Of a DNA stretch of 64,000 nucleotides, positions 1-8,950 are shown in pieces. Each line of letters opens with the position of its first letter. Positions within the stretch are counted from its first letter, which is position 1. The stretch comes from Nitrosomonas sp. (GTDB taxonomy: Bacteria > Pseudomonadota > Gammaproteobacteria > Burkholderiales > Nitrosomonadaceae), in assembly GCA_020890945.1 (NCBI GenBank), contig JAJHPK010000010.1:31790-95789 (forward strand), read 5' to 3'. The notes beneath the pieces are model-generated. The model was given only the letters and a program-made list of their open reading frames with translations, was not told where the DNA came from and searched no databases. The translations under genes and the position numbers were made by a program.

Positions 1-596
1 CTGCATCCGATCTGGTTGGGCGTTTCTTGTTGGATGCTAGCGGTACGCGTTGGCAGGATGGTCCTCTCGCCGTTGCTGCTCGTTATGGCGCCATTTGCTA
101 TCTGGACGAAGTGGTCGAAGCGCGTCAAGATACGACCGTCGTGATACATCCCTTAACCGATAATCGCCGTGTTCTTCCTCTCGAAAAGAAAGGTGAATTG
201 ATTCAGGCACACGTTGATTTTCAAATTGTTATCTCGTATAACCCAGGTTACCAAAGCTTGATGAAAGACTTGAAACAATCGACCAAACAGCGTTTTGGCG
301 CGTTGGATTTTAATTACCCAAGCCATGATATTGAAAGTGAAATTGTCGCGCACGAATCAGGCGTTTCACACGAAATTGCTGAAAAGCTAGTATCGATCGC
401 AGAGCGCGCGCGTAATCTTAAAGGACACGGATTGGATGAAGGCATTTCCACCCGGATGCTTATCTATGCAGGTAGTCTGATTGCCAAAAAAGTAGAAGCG
501 CACGCAGCATGTCGCGTTGCATTAGTTCGTCCTATTACAGACGATCCCGATATGCGCGATGCTTTGGATGCTGCTGTTAGCACGTTTTTCAATTAA
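1..596 (+). CDS. cbbQ: CbbQ-type MoxR AAA+ ATPase (5' truncated by window edge)
   Basis: The open frame runs in from the window edge (codons from base 3), so the N-terminus with Walker A is missing. The visible part has the Walker B segment ICYLDEV, a sensor-1 stretch VISYNPGYQ, an arginine-rich segment STKQRFGALDF and the C-terminal lid helix domain that define the CbbQ/NirQ/NorQ group of MoxR ATPases. In this family the hexameric ATPase works with CbbO to remove inhibitory sugar phosphates from form I RuBisCO. The next gene, 50 bp downstream, is cbbO, which favours CbbQ over NorQ. The RuBisCO genes cbbLS would be expected just upstream, outside the window. Confidence 0.93.
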   Translation, partial: ASDLVGRFLLDASGTRWQDGPLAVAARYGAICYLDEVVEARQDTTVVIHPLTDNRRVLPLEKKGELIQAHVDFQIVISYNPGYQSLMKDLKQSTKQRFGALDFNYPSHDIESEIVAHESGVSHEIAEKLVSIAERARNLKGHGLDEGISTRMLIYAGSLIAKKVEAHAACRVALVRPITDDPDMRDALDAAVSTFFN

Positions 597-646
597 AAGT
601 AATTGGTAGAAACAGTTATTGATTTGCACAATAAACGGATGTTTGT

Positions 647-2974
647 ATGACTATCAATCTGGATGACTATAAAGAATTATTAGAGGATCTGGAGCCAGAA
701 TCCATTGAATTGCTGCATCACGCATGGCCGGAAGCAATTAAAGTCTTCTCACCCCGTGGCTTGGATAATTACTTAAAAGGTGTTTCCGCCATTCGGGGAT
801 TAGGCCGAGGACGCAGTCTAGTCGATTGTTGGATTAACGAAGTTCCATTAGTCGCTAAGGAAATTGGCGAGGATATTATTGGCGATTTGGCCACCTCATT
901 ATTGTCATTAGCATCGAGAACCTCCGGCGCAGTGATCGAATTAGTCTTATCCACTGCGCCGACTGCGGCTAAAAGGCTTGGTGACGCGCATTTGTTTCAA
1001 AATTATCTACAATTTTTGAATACATTGATTGCACAAGCGCCACGTGGTATCCGTCCGATGTTGAACAAATTAGATGTACTGTTCGGGCAGTTGACCTTAG
1101 GTGGTTTGCGCCGTTGGGCGATGTGGGGAGCGCACGCGTATCGTACCGACTATGAGGAACAAATACGTTACTTTGACTTGGAGTCAAAAGAATCTCTTGC
1201 AGTGCTGCAAAAGGAGCGTAAAGGAACGTTATTTGTCGATGTGCAGCGACGTATCAATATGTATCTGCGTGCGCTTTGGGGGCGAGATTTCTTCATGAAA
1301 CCGACTTCCGGTGATTTTGAAACGCGCGAAGGTTACAAACCGTTTATTGAAAACTACTTCATTCATTTGCCGGACGCTTATGATAATGTCGGCGATATTT
1401 CCGCTGTGGAAGTTTATCGCGCGGCTGCTGCGCATGCTGCAGCGCATCTGGTTGAAACGAAACAACCCATTTCGGCAGAAAGCTTAAATCCAATGCAAAT
1501 GGCGGTTATTTCCGTTATTGAAGATGCACGCATCGAAGAATTATCAATTCGACGTTTTCCTGGGCTACGCAAAACCTGGGCAGCGTTACATACGGTAACA
1601 CCCGATCTGAATGTTACTATGGGTAATTATTTAGATCGCTTGGCTCGTGCCTTACTAGACCCGGAATATCAAGATAAAGATCCATGGATCAAAGAAGGAC
1701 GCAAGTTATTTAAACTCGCGCAAGATAAGCTCGATTCGCACAAAATTTCTTGGGATATTGGCGTACAACTTGCGCATAGCTTTATCAGTAAAAGTATACC
1801 GTTCAATATTCGCACCGATGTATTAAGCGCCCCGTATCGGGATGACAATCGATATTTCTGGGAATTTGAGGAATTTGATTTCAACAAATCCATTTCTGCT
1901 GGCTATGAAGCACCTAAACAAATTCGCAAGTATGTGAATGTCATGGAATTTGCAAATGAAGTGGAAGTAGAAACCGCTGGTGACGATGCACAAGAAATAT
2001 GGGTCATGGGTAGTGAATTCTTTCCTTATGAAGATAACGGTGTTTCATTCAACGAATCAGAAGGAAAAGAACCGGTTTCAGCTCCGTATCATTATTCTGA
2101 ATGGGATTATCAGATTCAGTTGGAACGTCCCGATTGGGCAACAGTGCAAGAAAAACGTGCAAAATTAGGTGATATGCTTTGTATCGATGAAATTGCTCAG
2201 CAATACAAACGTGAAATTGCCCGGATGAAATTTTTACTCGACGCAATGCAGCCGCAAGGCACACGTCGCATTCGGAAACTCGAGGACGGGGATGAAATCG
2301 ACATCAATGAAGCGATTCGCTCGATGATTGATATTCGCATGGGCATGCACCCAGATCCGCGCATTATGATGCGTTCGGTGCGAAAAGTGCGTGATATTTC
2401 AGTGCTGGTTTTGCTGGATCTGTCTGAGTCGACCAATGAAAAAGTAGCAGGTCACGACTATAGTGTGCTTGATTTAACTCGCCAGGCGACAGTGCTGCTT
2501 GCCAATGCGATTAATAAAATCGGCGATTCTTTTGCCATTCATGGTTTTTGTTCAGATGGGCGTCACGATGTGGAATATTATCGTTTCAAAGATTTTGAAC
2601 AACCTTATGATGAAATTCCCAAAGCACGATTAGCGGGAATGACAGGACAACTTTCCACTCGAATGGGCGCTGCGATGCGCCACGCCAGTCATTATCTGAA
2701 ATTGCAAAAATCCGCAAAAAAATTGCTGCTCGTTATTACCGATGGTGAACCGGCCGACGTGGATGTGCGTGATCCCCAGTACTTACGTCACGATACCAAA
2801 AAAGCAGTCGAAGAAGCTGGCCGTGCAGGCATCGTCACTTACTGTATGAGTTTAGATCCACGCGCGGATCAATATGTATCACGCATTTTCGGTGAAAGAA
2901 ATTATTTAGTAGTCGATCATGTTGAACGCTTACCGGAAAAATTGCCAATCCTCTATGCTGGATTGACAAGATAA
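647..2974 (+). CDS. cbbO: CbbO, von Willebrand factor A domain RuBisCO-activase adaptor
   Basis: A 775-residue cytoplasmic protein, the usual length for CbbO/NorD. The C-terminal VWA domain holds a complete MIDAS: DLSES at residues 591-595, the threonine of the GQLSTRMG stretch, and the aspartate of ITDGEPAD near 699. In characterised CbbQO systems the VWA domain binds an acidic residue of RuBisCO and couples the CbbQ hexamer to it. The long N-terminal helical part is family-typical. It follows cbbQ by 50 bp and is almost certainly co-transcribed. NorD is the alternative name for the same architecture, but nothing of a nitric oxide reductase is visible here. Confidence 0.93.
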   Translation: MTINLDDYKELLEDLEPESIELLHHAWPEAIKVFSPRGLDNYLKGVSAIRGLGRGRSLVDCWINEVPLVAKEIGEDIIGDLATSLLSLASRTSGAVIELVLSTAPTAAKRLGDAHLFQNYLQFLNTLIAQAPRGIRPMLNKLDVLFGQLTLGGLRRWAMWGAHAYRTDYEEQIRYFDLESKESLAVLQKERKGTLFVDVQRRINMYLRALWGRDFFMKPTSGDFETREGYKPFIENYFIHLPDAYDNVGDISAVEVYRAAAAHAAAHLVETKQPISAESLNPMQMAVISVIEDARIEELSIRRFPGLRKTWAALHTVTPDLNVTMGNYLDRLARALLDPEYQDKDPWIKEGRKLFKLAQDKLDSHKISWDIGVQLAHSFISKSIPFNIRTDVLSAPYRDDNRYFWEFEEFDFNKSISAGYEAPKQIRKYVNVMEFANEVEVETAGDDAQEIWVMGSEFFPYEDNGVSFNESEGKEPVSAPYHYSEWDYQIQLERPDWATVQEKRAKLGDMLCIDEIAQQYKREIARMKFLLDAMQPQGTRRIRKLEDGDEIDINEAIRSMIDIRMGMHPDPRIMMRSVRKVRDISVLVLLDLSESTNEKVAGHDYSVLDLTRQATVLLANAINKIGDSFAIHGFCSDGRHDVEYYRFKDFEQPYDEIPKARLAGMTGQLSTRMGAAMRHASHYLKLQKSAKKLLLVITDGEPADVDVRDPQYLRHDTKKAVEEAGRAGIVTYCMSLDPRADQYVSRIFGERNYLVVDHVERLPEKLPILYAGLTR

Positions 2975-3025
2975 ACTCAAATACCTATTCTTGAAAAACA
3001 TTGATCCATTCTAAAATACAATCTT

Positions 3026-3394
3026 TTGAAGCTACATTTAGCAAATTTTACACAACAAAATGTTTTCACCGGATATGGTGATGGTTATGTATCCATTAAT
3101 CAGATTCGCTATGAAAAAAGTTTAATCGTATTACCTGATCAATTAATCGAGGATTGGCCTGTAACATCAATATCTGAGATGAGAGCTGAGCATTTTAATT
3201 GCTTATTGAATCATCCTGTTGAAATCCTTCTGCTGGGAACCGGCAGCAAGCATCAATTCCCTGCTCATGCGCTAATGATTGAAGTTTTAAGGATGAAAAT
3301 CGGCATGGAAGTCATGGACACCCAAGCATGCTGCCGTACTTATAACATCCTATTAGAAGAAGACCGTCGAGTAGCTGCCGCAATTATTATCTAG
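3026..3394 (+). CDS. Mth938-like domain (DUF498) protein
   Basis: A 122-residue protein starting at TTG, 51 bp after cbbO. The core has the Mth938/NDUFAF3-type pattern: a strand-rich N-terminus, YEKSLIVLPDQLIEDW, then EILLLGTGSKHQFP and an end with the motif MDTQACCRTYNILLEEDRRVAAA, which is characteristic of the family. Bacterial members are small cytoplasmic proteins of unproven function; the mitochondrial homologue NDUFAF3 assists complex I assembly. The TTG start has no clear ribosome binding site, but the following residues (KLHLANFTQQNVFTGYG) match the usual N-terminus, so the start is probably right. Confidence 0.85.
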   Translation: MKLHLANFTQQNVFTGYGDGYVSINQIRYEKSLIVLPDQLIEDWPVTSISEMRAEHFNCLLNHPVEILLLGTGSKHQFPAHALMIEVLRMKIGMEVMDTQACCRTYNILLEEDRRVAAAIII

Positions 3395-3626
3395 CTGATT
3401 TTATTTCTGTTTCCTTGCAATAACCTACTTTCTTTATATTGCCGTTTAGTATTTCTATAAAGATCAACTACGAGTAACTAGTAGTTTACTAGTACATTTC
3501 TAGTCAGGAATTAGCACATTTCTACCTAGGGAAATCTCTCTTCAATTCTTATCATACCTCTCAAGAAATAACCGAAATAACCGATTTTTCTAGTTCCTCT
3601 AATTAATTGTTTTCTGGAGATATGCT
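3395..3626. other. Upstream region of the PEP-CTERM gene with ACTAGT-like short repeats
   Basis: This gap contains several closely spaced copies of an ACTAGT/CTAGT word between about 3468 and 3504 and a repeated ACATTTCTA word. They may belong to the promoter region of the PEP-CTERM gene. No open frame of note. Confidence 0.3.
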
Positions 3627-4262
3627 ATGCAGACGTTACCAAAGCTTTTATCACTTATCCTTTTTTTATTTGTAAGTACATTTTCAATAGTTGCTGTAAA
3701 AGCTAATCCTCTTTTATATCCTCAAATGGGCTCTCCTAATACGCAAACTTACAGTTTTACGGCTGCAACGACCGGTGAAATTGGTGGTTATTTTTTAGGG
3801 AGCTCAGCCGACTACACTAATACAGTATCTTTATTAGTTAACGGTGTTATTACTCCGGAATCATCATCCGGCCTATTTAATAATCACACTTCAAATTTTG
3901 GGGATTATGTTGTATTTGGGCATGCTAATGCAGGGGATGTGTTAACTTTTCAAATTAAAGTTGCTGACACTGGGCAGACCTGGTCATCCGATTTGTCAAA
4001 AAACAGTGATCACCTAAATCATCTTTTTTCTAAATCTTATAGCGGCGATGCGGATAGTAGCCTATTACCGGCGGGAGCCTATTTAGGATTTGAAGATATT
4101 CAGGGTGGTGGCGATTTGGACTATAACGATGAAGCTTTTTTTGTAACCAATGTAAATGTCAGTCCAGTTCCAGAACCTGAAACCTATGCAATGCTATTAA
4201 TAGGGTTAGGTCTAATTTTCAGTTTTACAAAACACAGCAGAAAAAGAATTACTGCACAGTGA
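3627..4262 (+). CDS. Exported PEP-CTERM protein with DUF4114-type domain
   Basis: A 211-residue protein with an N-terminal signal peptide (hydrophobic stretch about 7-24, then VKANP). The middle carries the DUF4114 signature: GFEDIQGGGDLDYNDEAFF, an acidic probable calcium-binding loop. The C-terminus is a textbook PEP-CTERM sorting signal: PVPEPETYAMLL, a short hydrophobic helix and a basic tail KHSRKR. Family knowledge: such proteins are processed by an exosortase elsewhere in the genome and go to the surface or into extracellular polymer. An AGGAGA-like site (tctggagat) precedes the ATG, and a strong hairpin terminator follows the stop, so it is monocistronic. No exosortase gene is in the window. 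Confidence 0.9.
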   Translation: MQTLPKLLSLILFLFVSTFSIVAVKANPLLYPQMGSPNTQTYSFTAATTGEIGGYFLGSSADYTNTVSLLVNGVITPESSSGLFNNHTSNFGDYVVFGHANAGDVLTFQIKVADTGQTWSSDLSKNSDHLNHLFSKSYSGDADSSLLPAGAYLGFEDIQGGGDLDYNDEAFFVTNVNVSPVPEPETYAMLLIGLGLIFSFTKHSRKRITAQ

Positions 4263-4298
4263 TGAACAGATGATTTGAATCAAAGTAATTAAGGTCAT

Positions 4299-4352
4299 AA
4301 TCTGATGAACTGAAATATGTTATATTTTGATTCATCAGATTATTATTTTTTC
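4299..4352 (+). terminator. Rho-independent-type terminator of the PEP-CTERM gene
   Basis: A perfect 11-bp inverted repeat, AATCTGATGAA at 4299-4309 and TTCATCAGATT at 4331-4341, encloses a 21-nt AT-rich loop and is followed by ATTATTTTTTC. It sits 37 bp after the stop codon. The loop is long, so efficiency is uncertain. Confidence 0.65.
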
Positions 4353-4482
4353 TTGGTGCGTTACAGCATATGAATATTACAACTTTGGTTGACAGTTTTG
4401 ATAAATTGAACTGTTTTCAACCGCTTAGGGTTATATTACCTCGCTGCTTGTAGCGGAGTTATTTACTTGAGATGTTTATGAA

Positions 4483-5310
4483 TTTACAAGTACAAGAGAT
4501 ATTTCCCGTAAATTCGACGTATTTGACCATGCTGCTGCATCTAGCGATATTGCTCTTGCTTGCATGGATTTTGGTATTTCAAAAGATACTTTTTATCAAT
4601 GGAAGCGGCGTATGCGACTGATCAATAGCAAATTATGTATGCTCTTAGAACCGTAAATTGAGTACTCTTACACCAATTGAAGAAAAGATTCTTTACCTGT
4701 GCCGAAACTATCATTCTGGACAAGTAAAGATTAGTTGGTATCTATTTGCTATCAAGATTTCTGCTGGTGGAGTCAATAAAGGTTAAAAAGCTACGAACTG
4801 AATCGCCTACCAGAACTTCAGCGCAAAAGGTCGATTCCTGCAATTTGTTATGAAAAGCAAGTGCGGGGTATTATGTGCAGATTGTTGTGAAATTTCTTGA
4901 TTTTAGAGTTGAAGAATGTAAAAAAATATGGCGTTCGCAATATACCGTTAATTGATGATGTAATGCGAATTAAAGTTTTGAAAATTTTTAAGCGGTATAC
5001 ACAGCAAAATGCAATTAATTTCGCAGATTATGTTGTCGCTAAATTCCCATTCAGAATCAATACTAATCGAACTGATAATGACCATGAATTTTAGGCCAAA
5101 TTTTACTGGCGCCCGGAAGATATAGGTATATGACATGCTTGCATCAAACTTATAAACACCTCGACTAAGCAAAAAATGGTAAGGTTGAGCGTTCTTATGA
5201 AACTGATTAGCGAAGATTTACCAGCGTTGACTTATACTGATGATGTTGATATGCATGTCAAATTGGTTCGAATGAGGAGCTTTCTACTACTATTGTTACT
5301 TACAGAGGCG
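4483..5310 (+). pseudogene. Decayed IS481-type (DDE, helix-turn-helix) transposase remnant
   Basis: No intact frame remains, but successive frames read as an ordered transposase. About 4500-4655 gives a helix-turn-helix stretch (FGISKDTFYQWKRR). About 4660-4785 gives TPIEEKILYLCRNYH and KISAGGV. About 4795-4870 gives ELNRLPELQRKRS. About 4950-5094 gives KRYTQQNAINFADYVVAKFP followed by RTDNDHEF, equivalent to the second catalytic-aspartate segment RTDNGHEF. After a stop come AKFYWRPEDIG and later fragments (TPRL, ERSYE, TYTDDVD). The order matches IS481-family transposases of the NAINFIDYVVE type. Multiple stops and frame changes show long decay. No terminal inverted repeats were recognised. 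The 65-codon open stretch 4897-5094 is part of this relic. Confidence 0.8.
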
Positions 5311-5739
5311 GGGTAAGAAGGAAAACAGCGAATGGGTATGTTCAATCGAAAAATTGAGATAATTATTTTTGCCTGCCGAAGTTTTTCAATTGCATGTTCG
5401 TTACACTATGTTAGTAACATTTATAGAAAGAATTTCATTTTTGTGGGACGTTTTGTTGTAATCTCGAGGTAATTTTATTCACCTGATAGGAAAAAATAAC
5501 CAATGATGATCTTGGCATTTAACTTTAGCTTGGAAGTTGTCATCAATAAACTAATTGAAACACCAGAATAGTATTCAGTAGGGATTTTTCTAAACTGGCT
5601 TTATGTTACATTGAATTTGCAAATAAAAACTAGGTTTGTTTGCGAATTTGTTTTTGAGTCAAAACAATTAATATTTGATTTTTTATAGAAATTATCTCAT
5701 TGCGAAAATGTATACCATTTACTGTTTGATTCTAACAAT
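5311..5739. other. AT-rich gap before the glycan operon
   Basis: About 430 bases between the transposase remnant and the flippase-like gene. I see no gene and no clear hairpin. It presumably contains the promoter for the five-gene operon, but no convincing -35/-10 pair stands out from the AT-rich background. Confidence 0.4.
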
Positions 5740-6738
5740 ATGCTAATGAAAATTAATACACAATTCAAGTGGACCTTATTGGGGCTTAGCATAGGGTTAG
5801 TTTTTTTGCTTATTTCTTTGCGTGATATTGATGCTCGAGCAGTTTTTGATAGTCTGCTTACCATTAAACTTTTTCCCGCTACAATGGTTATTGTCGCTGG
5901 ATTGTTGTTTATGTTAATTAAAGCATTACGTTGGTTGGTAATCTTAAATCCGGTAACGCATGTAAATTTTTCTATATTGCATTCTGCCGTATATATAGGT
6001 ACAGCAGCTAATTTGATTATTGTGCATTCGGGTGAGGTGGCTAGATCAGCGCTAATTGGTAAGCAGGCGCGAATAGCGGCTAGTGCTGTATTGGCATCTA
6101 TTGGTGTTGAAAGAATTTTTGATTTTATGGTGGTGATTGTTCTATTTGGCGTGCTGTTAATTACTAGTGAAAAATTGCCCGATTATGTTACTGCTGCTGG
6201 TTTTGTCGCAATATTTATGGTTGTTGCAGGGCTTATTACAATTGTTTCACTGATGGTTCCATCGAAAACTCGAAGAAGTATTCGATTGATGGTCATTCGG
6301 TATTTGCCTGAAAAGCTATCTGTAATGATAAGAAGTCAAATCAAACGTAGCTTAGTAGGATTTTCAACGTTAGGAAGCCCATCTTTAGTCATTAAAGTAT
6401 TTTTTCTATCCATTCTTCAATGGAGTTGCATTGTTTTTGCCATTTGGTTATGCGCTTATTCTGTTGGTTATATTGCAACAATTTCCATGTCCATTTCAGT
6501 ATGGATATTAATGGTTATTGGACTGACACTGCCATCTTCTCCCGCGCAACTAGGTACAACGCAATTAGCATTTACGTTGGGTCTTTCCATTGCGCTTAAC
6601 GAAATGCAAATTCCTTTTGCAGCTTCGCTTGTTTACACATGCTGTGTGAATATCCCATACATGATCATTGGTGCATTTTATTGGTTGAGAGTGGATTCGC
6701 TCCGTAAAGAGCCTCAAAAAAATGATTCAATTAATTGA
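5740..6738 (+). CDS. Flippase-like integral membrane protein (UPF0104 / LPG-synthase TM-region family)
   Basis: A 332-residue protein with about eight hydrophobic segments across its whole length and no soluble domain. It fits the YbhN/AglD/MprF-N-terminal family (lysylphosphatidylglycerol synthase TM region): the early RDIDARAVFDSL segment, the KALRWLVIL stretch, the conserved NLIIVHSGEVARSALIG and GVERIFDFMVV motifs, and the late LPSSPAQLGTTQLAF segment are all recognisable. Members are thought to handle lipid substrates across the inner membrane and often sit next to glycosyltransferases. It heads a five-gene operon 18 bp before wecB, suggesting translocation of a lipid-linked sugar, which is inference. 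Confidence 0.85.
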   Translation: MLMKINTQFKWTLLGLSIGLVFLLISLRDIDARAVFDSLLTIKLFPATMVIVAGLLFMLIKALRWLVILNPVTHVNFSILHSAVYIGTAANLIIVHSGEVARSALIGKQARIAASAVLASIGVERIFDFMVVIVLFGVLLITSEKLPDYVTAAGFVAIFMVVAGLITIVSLMVPSKTRRSIRLMVIRYLPEKLSVMIRSQIKRSLVGFSTLGSPSLVIKVFFLSILQWSCIVFAIWLCAYSVGYIATISMSISVWILMVIGLTLPSSPAQLGTTQLAFTLGLSIALNEMQIPFAASLVYTCCVNIPYMIIGAFYWLRVDSLRKEPQKNDSIN

Positions 6739-6756
6739 TAATTACAGGAGTGAGTA

Positions 6757-7917
6757 ATGACAGAAGAAAAAAATTCAGCGTTGAAAAGTACCAATAAGAA
6801 AACAATTCTTACCTTATTTGGAACACGACCTGAAATCATAAAGTTAGCTCCTGTTATTTGGGCCATAGAGAAACGCAGTGATATTTGGCGTAGCGTTACT
6901 GTTTCTTCATCACAACACACCGATTTACTGCGTCCTTTTATTCGTGATTTAAAAATTAATATCGATCATGATCTGGCTGTGATGACGCCCGGTCAAACAC
7001 CCAATGCCGTTTTGTCTCGTGTGGTTGACGCGATTGAACCGATATTCACAAAAGAAAAACCTGATCTGATTATTGTTCAGGGAGATACAACAACCGCTAT
7101 TGCTGGTGCATTAGCCGGGTTTTATGCTCGTATACCGGTTGCTCATGTTGAAGCGGGTTTGCGTACCGGTAATCGACATAGCCCATTTCCAGAGGAAATG
7201 AATCGTCGTTTGATTAGTCAGTTGGCAGATATTCATTTTGCAGCAACTGATGAGAATATTAAGATATTGCTTTCTGAAGGTATTAGAAAAGAAACCATTG
7301 TTTTGACTGGCAATCCTGTTGTTGATGCATTACATCATATTTTAAAAAACTCTCAATGTTCTGAGAAACTTTCCAAGTTCTTGCAGCAAGTAAAAGGTAA
7401 ACGCTTGTTGGTGTTGACTACACACCGCCGGGAAAATTTTGGACAGGTAATGTCTTCGCATTTAAAAGCATTACGCAAATTTATCGAGCGGCATAAAGAT
7501 ATTGAATTAGTTTTTCCAGTACATCCCAATCCATCGGTACGCGCTGCAGTCAACGTCGAATTTGCAAATATCGACAGGATTCATTGTATTGATCCTCTTG
7601 AATATGCTGATTTTTTGCACTTATTATCGCACGCATGGCTTATTGCATCGGATTCTGGGGGGGTGCAAGAAGAAGCGCCTTCATTAGGAAAGCCCTTGCT
7701 GGTGTTACGCGATACAACCGAACGTCCAGAGGTACTGGCTTGTGGTGTTGGTAGGCTTGTTGGTCATTCGGGTGAGCGGTTGGAAGAAATGTTAGAAGAG
7801 GCAATAAAAGATAAATCATGGTTCGAAAAAGTATTACAAATACAAAATCCTTTTGGAAAAGGAAATGCTGGGGAACAAATCGCATCTGCTATTGATAATT
7901 ATTTTGCAACTCATTAA
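6757..7917 (+). CDS. wecB: UDP-N-acetylglucosamine 2-epimerase, non-hydrolysing (WecB family)
   Basis: A 386-residue enzyme, family-typical in length. It would interconvert UDP-GlcNAc and UDP-ManNAc in the cytoplasm. Visible motifs: FGTRPEIIKLAPV near the start (21-33), GDTTTA with the catalytic Asp110, HVEAGLRT with Glu132, FPEEMNRR with Glu146/147, and THRREN with His223. The C-terminal nucleotide site SDSGGVQEEAP and the TERPE segment are intact. A GGAG-type ribosome site lies just before the ATG. Position between a flippase-like gene and a deacetylase suggests ManNAc or a derivative is built into a lipid-linked glycan. All catalytic residues of the family appear present. Confidence 0.95.
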   Translation: MTEEKNSALKSTNKKTILTLFGTRPEIIKLAPVIWAIEKRSDIWRSVTVSSSQHTDLLRPFIRDLKINIDHDLAVMTPGQTPNAVLSRVVDAIEPIFTKEKPDLIIVQGDTTTAIAGALAGFYARIPVAHVEAGLRTGNRHSPFPEEMNRRLISQLADIHFAATDENIKILLSEGIRKETIVLTGNPVVDALHHILKNSQCSEKLSKFLQQVKGKRLLVLTTHRRENFGQVMSSHLKALRKFIERHKDIELVFPVHPNPSVRAAVNVEFANIDRIHCIDPLEYADFLHLLSHAWLIASDSGGVQEEAPSLGKPLLVLRDTTERPEVLACGVGRLVGHSGERLEEMLEEAIKDKSWFEKVLQIQNPFGKGNAGEQIASAIDNYFATH

Positions 7918-7929
7918 AAATACTTAACT

Positions 7930-8922
7930 ATGAATCAAACTCTGTCCACACATAATAAAAAGCCAATTGCTAACTTGTCCCTTGATCTAGACAATGAATG
8001 GGCTTATTTAAAAACACATGGAAATCCAGATTGGGAAGCTTATCCATCCTATTTAAATGAAGTTGTTCCTAGGATTCTGGAAACACTGGAAAAGAAATCT
8101 TTAAAAATAACAGTGTTTGTCGTCGGACAAGACGCTTCTCTTGATTACAATCGTAATGCTCTTTCTCAATTGGCAAATGCAGGGCATGAAATAGGCAATC
8201 ATTCTTTAAAGCATGAGCCTTGGTTACATCTATTTTCGGAAGAAGATTTGGAGCATGAATTAGCGGAAGCCGAACGATTCATTCAATCAGCAACAGGTCA
8301 TAAACCTACAGGATTTCGCGGCCCCGGATATAGTCAATCAGCGACTCTATTGAGGGTATTGCGTCGCCGTGGTTATGTTTATGATGCTAGTTCATTACCA
8401 AGCTTTATTGGCCCACTCGCACGCGCCTATTATTTTGCAACAGGACAATTTGGCGCTGAACAGCGTGAGCGGCTTAATCGTTTATTCGGTAACTGGAAAG
8501 ATGGTTTTAAGCCGCTAAAACCTTACTATTGGTCTTTTGAAGGTACTACCTTGTTGGAAATGCCGGTTACAACCTTTCCTATCTTTAGAGTTCCGATCCA
8601 TTTAAGTTACGTTATGTTTCTGGCGGGATTTTCTCCGCTTTTAGCAACAACTTATTTTAGTTCAGCATTGTTGGCATGTCGTCTATTTGGAGTAGAACCA
8701 TCTATTTTGCTCCATCCGTTGGATTTTCTAGGGGGAGAGGATGTGCCTCGATTAAAATTCTTTCCTTCTATGAAGATGACTGGTAAAGCAAAGATAGATA
8801 TTGTAGAAAAATGCTTAGGCAGCTTAATCAATCATTTTGATGTAAAGACTGTTGGTGAACATGCCGCTATTGTCGCTAATCGGAAGCATATATTGCAAGT
8901 AGCACCCAATAGCAATTCATGA
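7930..8922 (+). CDS. NodB-type polysaccharide deacetylase
   Basis: A 330-residue protein without signal peptide, so probably cytoplasmic or membrane-associated. NodB homology motifs: motif 1 as LSLDLDNEW (16-24), motif 2 as NHSLKH with the metal histidines H91 and H95, and motif 3 as GFRGPGYS. These give a metal-dependent N- or O-deacetylase. The C-terminal 150 residues contain two hydrophobic stretches (around the VMFLAGFSPLLATTYF segment) and a late HPLDFLGGED segment with the motif-5 type histidine. In the operon it follows wecB by 12 bp and precedes a GT2. A plausible substrate is an N-acetylated sugar on a polyprenyl or other lipid carrier (compare ArnD or NaxD), but this is inference. 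Confidence 0.88.
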   Translation: MNQTLSTHNKKPIANLSLDLDNEWAYLKTHGNPDWEAYPSYLNEVVPRILETLEKKSLKITVFVVGQDASLDYNRNALSQLANAGHEIGNHSLKHEPWLHLFSEEDLEHELAEAERFIQSATGHKPTGFRGPGYSQSATLLRVLRRRGYVYDASSLPSFIGPLARAYYFATGQFGAEQRERLNRLFGNWKDGFKPLKPYYWSFEGTTLLEMPVTTFPIFRVPIHLSYVMFLAGFSPLLATTYFSSALLACRLFGVEPSILLHPLDFLGGEDVPRLKFFPSMKMTGKAKIDIVEKCLGSLINHFDVKTVGEHAAIVANRKHILQVAPNSNS

Positions 8923-8950
8923 AATCCTACATCGTTCATTAGGAGAAAAA

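Noticed and set aside
1-2974. norQ-norD (nitric oxide reductase activation) as an alternative to cbbQ-cbbO
   Set aside because: The CbbQ-like wording of the conserved stretches and the absence of norCB favour the RuBisCO pair, although the upstream genes are not visible.
4897-5094. A 65-codon open frame that could be annotated as a hypothetical protein
   Set aside because: It is an internal piece of the decayed IS481-type transposase (NAINFADYVVAKFP and RTDNDHEF), with neighbouring fragments in other frames.
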